DNA of 64,000 nucleotides from Axinella damicornis (Eukaryota > Porifera > Demospongiae > Axinellida > Axinellidae): positions 5,890,237-5,954,236 of the forward strand of contig OZ007508.1 of the NCBI GenBank assembly GCA_963931865.1, given 5' to 3'. The notes under the pieces are model-generated. The model worked only from the letters and a program-made list of their open reading frames with translations. It did no database searches and had not been told where the DNA came from. Shown in pieces: positions 44,767 through 55,256 of this stretch (the first letter of the stretch is position 1; every line of letters starts with the position of its first letter). The position numbers were made by a program, and so were the translations under genes.

Positions 44767-45410
44767 ATTGGACAGCACAATTATTACTGTTGTAATAACG
44801 TGCCTTATGTGGATGAGTTTTCTGAAGATGTCTTCAATCCATGAACGGATTTATAGAGGTGTCCCCCTTCACTATTCAATGTAGTTTTGTTGTATTTGAG
44901 CGGCAATTCAGATACATGCATGACTATAACGAAGAGCCAGGTAGAGTACCTGTTCAGTAAAATAATTTGATGCTCAGCAAATCCCACCAGTGTTAGAAGG
45001 AAGACAGCTTTATGTGCTGTGGAGGAGGAGGAAGGATGGAACTCGAGTTGCAGAATACTCTCCAGCCGTCTGATCTTGTAGTTGAAGACAATAAGCTTAA
45101 GTATGGCAGCTTCAGCATGCAGTCAGATAGCTTCTGCCATCATCCAACACGAACTTCCGACACATGGATGACAACTTGTACATGCCCTTGCAATTGGTTA
45201 TGTAATGACAATTCACTTTACAGCCAACACATGAATGAATAGAATGCAGGCAGGCCAGTGAGGCTAGATGCAAAATCGCAAATGAGCAGGCTATAGAGTG
45301 GTAAGCAAGGCAGATAGCAGTACTCCTTAATTTAGAACACATTTGAGATAAACTGTGGACCTGTACTGCATGCATGTGCATGAGCAGTGTGGTCTCAGGT
45401 TTTTGAGTAG
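44767..45410. other. RBM22 3' region and intergenic DNA
   Basis: No gene is seen. The first about 100 bp should be RBM22 3' UTR: similarity to the duplicate locus continues past the stop (GGATTTATAGAGGTGTCC against 53498-53520). No canonical AATAAA is evident close to the stop. Confidence 0.5.
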
Positions 45411-45925
45411 GCCTTGACAAATTATGCTAGCATAATTTTGAGAATAATAGGTACTCAAGAGCATAAGGGAATTATGCTGGAATAATAGGCATAAATATCC
45501 AGACCTGCACGTGAGAATAACCCAATACTTATAATTAAGCTGTACTAAACAGCATGCTTGCTCAGACTCACTGGTGTGCAGGCCTATCTCGCAAAGCCAC
45601 ACCCTCACACTAAACATTAGCATGTATGCAAACTGATTCTATATCTTATACTGATTCAGCCATCCTCTGCAGCTGTAGAGCGAATGTTCTCCATCTTGCA
45701 AGACTCCTATACCAACAAGTCATCGCTAGAGAAATAATTATGCTCCTGTACAATGTATATATGCTGCAGTACAAGAACGCTGAGTGAAGAATAGTGTTGA
45801 CAAATATTATGCTAGCATAATTTTGAGAATAATAGGACAACTTCAAAGCATAATAGGCATTAATGCTGAGAATAAGGGAATAGAATAATAGGGCAGAAAA
45901 AAAGCATAATTTGTCAAGGCCTATT
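45411..45925. mobile_element. MITE with GGCCTTGACAAATTATGCT ends
   Basis: Ends AGGCCTTGACAAATTATGCT and complement (45905-45925), flanked by TA. Just inside each end is TAGCATAATTTTGAGAATAA; one internal direct copy lies at 45798-45835. AT-rich, non-coding. Confidence 0.75.
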
Positions 45926-46014
45926 TTTGAGGCAGTGAAGGACGTGGAAGATAATGATGAAATCATGAAACCAGCATTGATGTCAGATGTGGGTACATAG
46001 CCAGCAATAATATG

Positions 46015-46330
46015 ATTCATGACCCTGCTATAACAGCACAATACACGTCACCCAATATGCCACAAGCACACACCCCCATGCTCCCACCCAGCCCCACCCC
46101 CCTGCTCCCACCCAGCCCCACCCCATGCTCCCACCCAGCCACACCCCCCTGCTCCCACCCAGCCCCACCCCCACCCACCATTCTCCTACCCAGCCTTACC
46201 CCTGCAATGCTCCCGACCCCCCCCCCCCCCCCCCCCCCCCAATGCTCCCCGCCCCCGCCCCCTCCCAATGCTCCCCCCCCCCCCCCCCCCCCCCCCCGAT
46301 CCTGGAGGCACTCCACAAGAAACAAGTGGT
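46015..46330. repeat. CCCACCCAGCCCCA minisatellite with two poly-C tracts
   Basis: Tandem CATGCTCCCACCCAGCCCCA units, then C runs at 46219-46240 and 46274-46297. A preceding GACCCTGCTATAACAGCAC is repeated before the second array at 46760, so the array plus its flank was duplicated. Confidence 0.85.
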
Positions 46331-46516
46331 CGTGAAGATCAAGCCAAAGGGCTGTTGGAAGAAGATGCGGTGTTTGGGCCTTGACTTGTAGTTAATAGAG
46401 TAGTCATTGAGTATTTAGTTGATCTTCTTTGTATTCTTTCTAAACATGAGATATCTTTTGTGGTGTTTTAGTACAACATTCAGAGTATTGGTTTATAGTT
46501 AACTGCAAAGGTTATA

Positions 46517-46700
46517 ATTATAGTCTTAGGGTTACTAAAATCATTTTAGGGTTACTAATCATTTTAGGGTTACTAAAATCATTTTAGGGTTACTAAATCA
46601 TTTTAGGGTTACTAAAATCATTTTAGGGTTACTAATCATTTTAGGGTTACTAAATCATTTTAGGGTTACTAAATCATTTTAGGGTTACTAAAATCATTTT
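46517..46700. repeat. Telomere-like tandem repeat TTAGGGTTACTAAA(A)TCATTT
   Basis: Nine or so units of 19-22 bp, each with one TTAGGGTTA, separated by CTAAATCATTT. The core matches the animal telomere unit but the spacer is not telomeric. Confidence 0.9.
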
Positions 46701-46754
46701 TAGTATATTATGTTAACCATGTTTTGAAGGTAGGTTTAACAAATTGAATGCATT

Positions 46755-47105
46755 TTCGTGACCCTACTATAACAGCGCAATACACCCAATATGACACATC
46801 CCAGCCCCACCCACCCAACCCCAATGCTCCCAACCCAGCCCCACCCCCATGCTCCCGCTCCCACACCAGCCCCATGCTCATGCTCCCGCTCCCACCCCCG
46901 GCCGCAATGCCCCCACCCCCCATGCTCCCACCCCCGGCCCCCATTCCCCCACCCAAGGCCCCCATGCCCCACCCCCAATGCTCCCCGCCCCCCACCCCCC
47001 AATGCTCCCCGCCCCCCAATGCTCCCCGCCCCCCAATGCTCCCCGCCCCCCAATGCTCCCCGCCCCCCAATGCTCCCCGCCCCACAATGCTCCCCGCCCC
47101 CCTGA
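46755..47105. repeat. CAATGCTCCCCGCCCCC minisatellite
   Basis: Head-to-tail 17-bp units (best at 46975-47100) after more diverged CCCACCCCCATGCTCC units. Strong strand asymmetry, C-rich on plus. It yields long Pro-rich or Gly-rich spurious frames on both strands. Confidence 0.9.
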
Positions 47106-47267
47106 GCGAAGATGCAGCAAGGGTAAGGTTAGGGTGAGGGCTCACCTCACCTTAACCTCACCCGAGCAGAACCTAGCCCGAATGACTTCAACACAGCTGG
47201 ACTGCCCTTTATATAGTCGCAGAAGCCGGCCCGGCAAAGCGCGCGCGGTAACGTTAACGCTCTAATT

Positions 47268-47715
47268 TGATTGGTTGTTCAAATTCTGGCGGGAAAAATG
47301 CTCAGTGTGTTTCCGTCTCTGTCGTTTTGCTAATGGCGGGTCCTCTGGTAGGCCGTCCTCCATTGGCGCTCCCTCTGTTGCTGCCCTTGTAGTTAACTCC
47401 AAATGCTGTTCCGAAGGCGAATAATATAGCGCCCAAACCTCATGCGCCATATGCAGCTTGAGAATAAGTTTGAACCGGGTTTGGGAACGAGGCCGAAGTT
47501 GTTTGCTAATCATCTAATGGCGTTGGCCTCCTCTGGTAGGCCGTCCTCCATTGGCGCTCCCTCTGTTGCTGCCCTTGTAGTTAACTCCAAAAAGCTGTTC
47601 TGAAAGCAAATAATATGGCGCCCAAATCCCATGCTGCTTGGGAATAAGTTCGAAGGCTTGGGAACGAGGTCCAAAGGTTGCCGCGACAGTTTGGCTTGAA
47701 ACTCGTTCTCCACCT
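47268..47715 (-). repeat. Tandem duplication containing an LELTTRAATEGAPMEDGLPE reading
   Basis: Two direct copies (about 47325-47485 and 47515-47670) of about 160 bp. Each reads LELTTRAATEGAPMEDGLPE on the minus strand; the first continues into AKRQRRKHTEHFSRQN. Both end in a TTTGGGAACGAGG-like sequence. Promoter-proximal exon or transposon scrap; not resolved. Confidence 0.5.
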
Positions 47716-48023
47716 GTATAAAGTGAAGGAGAGGGAGGGAAAGGTAAAGATGGGAGGCAGGGAGGAATAATTATGTCAACATGTACATTCCTGTATACTT
47801 AGGGAGTTCATAACAAAACCTGGAGAGATAACCACCATAGTCAGGTTATAGCTAGCTAGTCACCATTGGAATGTGTTGGCACCTGTCTGTTGTGTCTTAA
47901 ACCTCAGGATCTTTAAGTTGACTAGCTATGGTCATGCTAGCTAGTTGTGAATCTTGTGAATCAGGCTACTCAATCTAGTCAGTATTGTGGGTACTACAAT
48001 TTGACTTGGTGTCTGAAATGAAG

Positions 48024-49659
48024 TGCTGCTCCACCACTTCCTCATGAAGGAGAAGACTAAAGAAGGGATGAGGGAGTTCGAAGATGCTGTGGAGATGGCC
48101 TCCTTGGATGAAGAAGTAAAGAGAGATGGTGAGTGGTGTGTGGGAGGAAGGGTGGTGTGTATGAAGAGAGGCTCTAGTCTCATCCCCAACCCTTCACGTG
48201 CACCCTCGCAGAGAAGGTCTTGTGTTTTGAGTGAGATATCACTAATTGTTGTGGGTTACGTCACCGATCGATTGAGGAACCAAGTTTAAACAGCTCGTAA
48301 TGAGGACTGATCTCATTGTTGGTTGATGACACCCCTTCGTAGCTTCTAAGAACCTTTCAGCCATCGAAAAACAACGGTAAAAGAAGTCCACCACCCTTTC
48401 GTTCACAGCCAATTAATGTTTCAGGGGTTAGTGAACGTTGCTGACTACTTGAAGGTACAAATAGTACAGAAAGAGTGCATGTTTATCTTCTGCATCAGCA
48501 CTTCAATTACACCTCTGCCGCTGGGCATGCCTCTGTGACAAGAAATATCACTCAAACCACCAGACGTTCTCCGCCGGTGGGTGTGGACGTCTGGGTTCGA
48601 GACTATAGAAAGGCTCCTCTTACTGAAGGTGGGTGGCCTCATTCCCAGGCCATTGGGGGAATGGCCTGGGAACGAGGCTACAGTCTCTTGGGTCAAAATA
48701 GTGTGTTTAACTTTGAGCAGTGATGCTGTAGGACTGGTTTTAATTAAATTGAGAGTTTAGTCTGAGTGAGGAAAAATTGAACGCACTACATGAGTTACGC
48801 ATTACCTTCAAAAGCCGGAATGCTATTTACTGTGCAACCAAAACCAGTCCTACGATATGGTTCACAGATTTGCCGTAGTCCTTACTGTTTGCGTCGGGCC
48901 ACACACCTCCTCATTTGGACTTGCAGGTGGGGAAAAACCAACACCTAGAGAAAGACATTTCTTGGTGAAGGAGGAAGTGCTCAGGTGTAGTGCAAGCATT
49001 GAGCTGACCCTGAGGGGAGCTATGCTAGTCTGATGCTCATACATACAGTCAGAGAGCTAGGTCAGAGGGGACTGAGATCACTGATCTTGGTACCCCCGTC
49101 ACGCGAGCTACCACCTTGAGCTATGATAGTAACATGGTCTGTGCTCCATAAACAAATCCTCTAAACAGTTTTTGTTCTGCCAATTTTTGCTGCTCATTGA
49201 GTCCGTCATGTCATCTAGCTGCGCAACAGTTGGCAGAATACTTTTCCGGTAGTCGCCGGTCATTCGACCTGCCGCTGGCAACCCTGGGCCTTAATTTCTC
49301 CTTTTTCAGACAGCTCACACCATCACCAGTTATGAGCTAGAGTATCTGTCACTTAAACTTGCTCCAGGCACACTGCAAATCAGTGTGACTACGGTAACTC
49401 TTACCTAAATACTAAATACTTGAACAGAGCAAGATCATTAGAGGCATGGCACTCTATCTATCTCTCTCTCATTAGAACTTTCCAGGAGATGACAATTTCC
49501 TGCCCTGGCGAGGAAGATGTGGAATCACACTTCAAGTCAAAGATCAGGGAGGTACGTGTTTGGGGAGTTCAATGTACCTGCCTGTTACAGGCCGAGCACA
49601 TTAAACACAGGACAGAAGTAATTAAGTCACTGACGCCTCAGGAGTTTGCACAGATGTGA
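48024..49659 (+). CDS. Unidentified gene, four 3' exons
   Basis: Exons about 48024-48128, 48927-48984, 49476-49551 and 49591-49659 join with consistent phases and GT/AG borders. Reading: LLHHFLMKEKTKEGMREFED, AVEMASLDEEVKRD, GEKPTPRERHFLVKEEVLR, TFQEMTISCPGEEDVESHFK, SKIREAEHIKHRTEVIKSLT, PQEFAQM, stop. It is acidic and helical, probably a coiled coil or small complex subunit. The 5' end of the first exon is uncertain: a TGA lies upstream in frame, and an acceptor (AAATGAAG) is weak; an upstream exon is likely. Family not recognised. Confidence 0.6.
48632..48680. mobile_element. Short TGGCCTCATTCCCAGG hairpin element
   Basis: GGCCTCATTCCCAGGCCATT and complement, ending CCTGGGAACGAGGCTA; 49 bp, nearly all stem. 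In the first intron of the gene at 48024-49659. Confidence 0.85.
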
Positions 49660-49689
49660 GACAGCCTGAACCAGCCGGTAGTCCAAACC

Positions 49690-49830
49690 CAACCCCTCCC
49701 TCCCCCTCCCTCCCCCTCCCTCACCCTCCCTCCCCCTCCCTCACCCTCCCTCCCCCTCCCTCCCTTCCCCACCGTCCCCTCCCCTTCCTTCCCCTCTCCC
49801 CACACTCTACCCCCCCCCCCCCCCCCCCCC
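49690..49830. repeat. CCCTCCCTCCCC tract ending in poly-C
   Basis: Pyrimidine-rich simple repeat with about 19 C at 49812-49830, directly after the stop of the preceding gene. Confidence 0.9.
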
Positions 49831-50984
49831 ATTAATAGGACCCCTTCCTCTTGCTTTTAGGATGGCAAGCACGTTTCCCAGAAGCCACTTTCTCTACCAC
49901 AGGAGAAACTAGCTGTAGATACGGGACTGGACGGGCACCGTCGTCGTCAAAGTTGCTCCTTGATTGCACCGTCCACACACTGTTCGAGTCCATCGTTGGA
50001 CCACTTCAACTTCAGAGTATTACGCTATTCCCTGCATAGACCACACCTATATGGGAACTCCTCTACGCAGGGGAATCGCTGAAAAATTGAATGCAAAACT
50101 TCAAATTGCCATGGACTCAACGAGCATGCGGACAGTGTGGATACAGAGAAGCTCTGATGGTTATATAGTCCGTATCTTCAGGTCGTTTCTTCTGTGTACC
50201 TACAAACTCTAATAGTAACGTGTATAAAAACCTCATTCCAGGTTCTCCCCGTGTGCAAATGGAATGGAATGAAAGTGTAGAGGGAGTGCGGGAAGCCTAC
50301 GGTAGAATGTGAGCTTACAATTCCCTTCACCCATATCAACATGGTCAGGCATTGATTTGGTTTCCACAATCATTTCCAGATACACTATGTGGGCTACGCC
50401 TGTACAGTTACTACTCAGGATTAGTTACTGGAGTGATGGTACGAGGTCATGCACTTAGCTCATGTGGGTAGCTATAGCCATGGTTTCTGCCCAACACAAT
50501 TCTCTCTACCCTCTCTGAGGCTATTTCTATCCCTGCCAACATTTCTAACCCTGCCAACATTAATTAGGACACCTCCCTCACCCCAGCTGTGAAAGCTGAG
50601 TAGGAGTAAGACTACCCTTGTGGAATGAAAATGAATTTCGCGTTCTTTCGTGCAGCCGAAAGCAGTGTGCGGGCCTGGGAATGAGGCTATGCTACAGGGT
50701 GCATTGGGTTTAACAGATACCATTTCATGGATGTGCACATGTACAATGTACAGTCATGTAGATCAAAGTGCACATGTACAATGTACAGTCATGTAGATCA
50801 CAGTGCATGTAAGTACTTTGGAGAACTACATGTACACGTGTGCATGTAGTAGTCATGTTCAATGGTCCGGAGTCAAGAAGAGATGGAAGTACATGTACAA
50901 TGTATCTCCACTGGTAGTGTTCTAGATACATGTATGTGTACCTTACAGTAGCTGCGGAGCTCCCAGTGCTTGATCTCTTCAGCA
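49831..50984. other. Intergenic, no gene recognised
   Basis: Contains short open frames only, a fragment GGGCCTGGGAATGAGGCTA (about 50670-50690), and a 35-bp direct tandem repeat of GTGCACATGTACAATGTACA type at 50733-50805. TACATGTA words are frequent. Confidence 0.5.
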
Positions 50985-53525
50985 AATAATGACTGGCATT
51001 ATTATATCCCCACTCTGTATGTTCTACCGTACCAAACCTTCATTAGGTTTTTCCCCACTCCTTCATCCCCCTCCCCTTTCCTTCCTCCCCTCATTTCTTT
51101 CTTCTCTCCCCTCCTTCCCTCTCCCAGACCTTGAGTACGGTCTCCCTGTGCAAGTGCGAGACCAGGCTCTTGGTGTGAAGGACGACCTGCCTAAGAGCGA
51201 TGTGGGCAGAGAGTATATTACTTGCAGAACATGGTGAAGGAGGTGGGTTATGTGATGTCATGTGACATTCATTGGTGATCATGTGATTGTCTATATGATT
51301 GTCTCATGACAACTACCGTAGAGTACGTATTAAGTGCCCATGTTTCGGGGACATTAGAACGCTGCTGAAATGAAGTGTCTCAGGGCCCAGATGGTCTGGG
51401 GCCCTAATCTACAGGTGCTGTGTACACCTGACTACACGTAATGCATGAATGTACATGTATGAGGAAAGGTACCTCGATATCAAGATTTTAAGTGTGCGTG
51501 TCTGTGTGTGTGTGTACTGTGTGCATGTGTGTGACTAGCGGACGTGGGGCGGGACTACACTGTAGACTAGTGACATGCATGCAACCTTCATACCTTTACA
51601 TGCACCGAATCCCAAATGCATGGGCTGGAACCTTCCAAGACTCAATCAGGGAGCAGCAGCTGAAGCAAGCACAATCGGGGAGCAGCAAGCTGAAGCGGAT
51701 GCAATTAGAGAGCAGCAGCTGCAGCGGACACAATCGGGGGAGAGCTCACATGTAGGCAAATGAGAGGGAAGTTGCTGAGCGAGCGAAGCTACATGTACTT
51801 GTACACTGTACATTTGAAGTCATTGCAACGTACATGTACAACCACCCCACAAAGCCCTACAATAAGATTGCTAGATACCTGACCTTGAGAATCAGGAATG
51901 GTAGCTAGATGTATGCGCAGGAGCACCCGTGGACTGCAGTACTACTGCTGTTAGGGAGAGTGGAAGAGAATCTTGCTGGCTGTCAGCTGCACACGTCCTA
52001 AACCCGACGGTCTGGTGTCGTGACCGTGGGGTCTAAGGTGTGCTAGAGCATGTGTTGGTAGGACAATTTGACTCTGTGTTGGGCAACTGTGACCAGAGTT
52101 TATTACGCATCCAACAACATTGGAACGAAATTTGTACTGATGGTCACATATGTTGAATACTCATTCGTGTGTAGAGAACTGCAATGCACATGTGTAATGA
52201 TACGTACATGTACATGCACTAACAGTGAACTCAGGTTGTGTTGACGGGTTGTACTTACATGTACCTGCCTTTTGTGAGTGATCAAATTTAAGTTGATCAT
52301 TCAGCTTTTCCCCTACCAGCAGTGTACGTGTAACTACATGTACATTGCACATGTGTAGTGAACTATATTACGCATCCTCTATGTGCTTTGTACACGCGCA
52401 TACTCTTGTGCACTCTTGCATACATGTACCGTGCTGCAGCTTGCTATCACTGGAAAGACAGAGCCGGGAGGTTCGGTGGGGAAGGCCCAGGCCCCTAGCG
52501 ATCTGCTGATGAAGCTAGCCAGGACAACACCAAATGGAACAGACCTCACATCTGCTCGTTCTGGGTGAAGGGGGAGTGTACCAGGGGAGAGGAATGCCCG
52601 TACAGGTGTGGCTAGGATACAGTGTATGTGAGTGGTGTGTTCTGGGTGAAGGGGGGAGTGTACCAGGGGAGAGGAGGTGTGGCTAGGGTACAGTGTATGT
52701 GAGTGGTGTGTTCTGGGTGAAGGGCCGTGTACCAGGGGAGAGGAATGCCCATATAGGTGTGGCTAGGATACAGTGAATGTGAGTGGAGTGTTCTGGGTGA
52801 ACGGGGTGTACCAGGAGATAGGAATGCCCGGTGGAATCTCAACCCCCCACCACCACCCCCAGAAATTCTGTATGAAACCCTGCATATTCTGCGAGTACCG
52901 AACCATCATTGACCCATACATGCCTTCTCCATTCTCCTGCTCCTTCGGCTGCCCACCCACCTCCTCCACCCCCTGGTAAGTTAGCTAGTGAGACATCAGC
53001 CATAAAAGACTCTTGTGTGGTAGTTTTGCGTACAATAGCCTTGTTCTGAGGCCTTCAGGTGCTGTGGTGGGAAACACCTATAGTATGAATGAGGCTAGGT
53101 TTTGCAAATTGTGCATGAGGAAGAAAAGTGCTATATAAGCTGACATAAACAGCAGTGATAGATAGATACTAGCTAGAATAGCACTCCATCAGCACAATAC
53201 TTATCTTCCACCCGCACTCTCTGTCACATACACACACATGCACACACTCACAGGTGCCCCTCCCCCTCCTCCACACATGTTCTATAGTACCCCTACCCTC
53301 CCCCTCCGCCTGTTCCTCCCCCTGCACACCCTCACCCTGTCCACTACCCCTCTCAAGACCCCCACCACCTGGGGGCTAGGGCACCGAGGGGGAGAGTGGA
53401 GGTCCACCCAGACAGTGAATTATCACACCTGGACAGCACAATACTGTTGTACGTACCTTATGTGGATGAGTAATTGTTGAAGATGTCAAACCATGAACGG
53501 ATTTAGAGGATAGGTGTCCATTAAC
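50985..53525 (+). pseudogene. RBM22 partial duplicate, pseudogene (exons 5, 6, part of 10, 11)
   Basis: Duplicate of about 39155-44860. Exon 5 copy 51128-51239 keeps acceptor and donor but has a 2-nt insertion (GAGTATATTACTTGC) giving a stop. Exon 6 copy 52439-52609 has a 7-nt deletion (ACACCAAATGGAACAG). A deletion joins intron 6 (CTCCTGCTCC) directly to the middle of exon 10 (TTCGGCTGCCC) near 52943, removing exons 7-9 and the RRM. Exon 11 copy 53255-53415 has an ATAG insertion after ATGTTCT. Intron repeats (GGGAGCAGCAGCTGAAG array, CCCCTACCAGCAGTG end) are duplicated too, so this is a DNA-level duplication, not a retrocopy. Confidence 0.9.
52556..52815 (+). repeat. Exon-derived minisatellite in RBM22 pseudogene
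   Basis: Four units (52556, 52633, 52706 and 52786 onward) of TTCTGGGTGAAGGGGGAGTG plus TACCAGGGGAGAGGAATGCCC and donor. One more unit than in the parent, so the array has changed length since duplication. Confidence 0.8.
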
Positions 53526-53611
53526 AAACTGGAGATGTGTATGCCTTCAAACAAAGTATATATGGAGCTATATAATATGACATATTCTACGTACAAATCA
53601 AAGTTATATAA

Positions 53612-55221
53612 TTAAGACATGACAGCTTCAGGTAAATGGTTCGAGTCCAGAATGTTCATAGGCAGCACTGGCACATCTGCTGACTTCTGCCTCCTTACTC
53701 TCCCTGGTTTCCATGACAACTGTCCCTTGTCACCAAGAGAATCAGCCAGAGAGTGGTGTTGCACTGTGGTCCCGTCAAACGAAGACCCCCTCCTCCTCCC
53801 AGATTGCTTCTGTGCCCCATGGCTGAGGAAAAGGGGGGAACAGGCATGCATGTGGGACCAAGGAGGGGATTATATTTGTGAAGTGGCTACATGCAATGTA
53901 ACAATTGTACGAAGGCTGATCACCACGTAAACATTATCCAAACATGATAAGCCATGGCTAGCAAGTAACTGAGTTCTTACCCATTAACCCTAGGGATGTA
54001 TACCTACAGCACTCTCTGACTGATAATGGCTACAATTCTTTAACCTAACGTAACACTGTTGTTGACGAGATCTGGAATGGTGGATCATGCACAACTATCA
54101 GCCTCGGAAGTTACACAAACCTGCTGGCATCCCTGATGTTGAAATCCAGTGACCGCACCACGAGTGATGATTTCCCTGGTGATCTCACCGCCACTAGCCC
54201 CAGCTCCTGCCTCCAGTTCTCCCTTGCCACAGCCTTTCTTGCTTCCTTCATGGCCTCATAGTCTCCAGGGGGGATGAAGTGGAGGGTTCTCTCTGCATGG
54301 ACACTCTTAGGACCTGTGGCTCTCAGGAAGGATTGCGTGGGAGGGCGCCTTTGGATGAACTTGCCTTGTGCTGTGTGTGGGTGGGTGGGAGCAATGATAA
54401 GTGAATGGAATACAAGTAGCTATTGGTCTTGATACGTATACTATGTGATCCAAGCTTGACACCTATAGTTCTGTTGAGGTATATCAACATGGTCACCCAT
54501 GATCTGTATAGCTACTGCAAGATTATCATGGCTCGTGGCTCCACTATCGTACATTATCACTCCATGGTCCTAGAGTGTGATAAGGAGTAAAACTTCGAAT
54601 CCAAGTAGTCTGGCTTACTGGCTAACATACGTAAACATGGAAATATATTTACCCCTCTATCATCATTAACACAATGTTGAAGTAATGATCTTCTGGACAG
54701 TAAAAGGTAAAAGGTCCCTACCCTACAAGCTGGAAACTATAGCCTAACTAGTGCAGGGGCAGCGGAAGCACTTTATGTTTGATCACACAAAATAGAGTGC
54801 ACGGACTCCGAGGCATTATGCAACTATGCAGATCGACATCTAGGCAGCAGCCGATTATACGAACAAAGTGCTAAAAATGTTTTTCCGATATGCTGGCATG
54901 CATGCATGGCCTTGTTGGAGGAGGGTCTGGAGCCCCCCACCCCTCCTCGGAATTTTTATTTTGACATCCTGGTCTGCTGCCCCTACACACAGTGTCACAA
55001 CACACACTGTGTTCTCACCATAGCTCTCTCCCATCTTCCACATCTCCTCATCCACAGCAGGACTGCCAACACCTGGTACTCTCGTCCTTGTAGGAGAATG
55101 GGGTGCTTTAGTAACACCGTCATCCTCATCCCTAATCTTAAAGAACCCATGTGGAGTGGCCCGCACTGAACTCGAGGCTGAGGGCAGAGAGGAAGACAAC
55201 ATTAAGTACTTTAGTTAGCCT

Positions 55222-55256
<35 letters not shown>

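Noticed and set aside
46012..47265. Several Pro-rich and Gly-rich open frames of 80-145 codons
   Set aside because: Produced by C-rich tandem repeats on opposite strands; no start context, splice structure or non-repeat domain.
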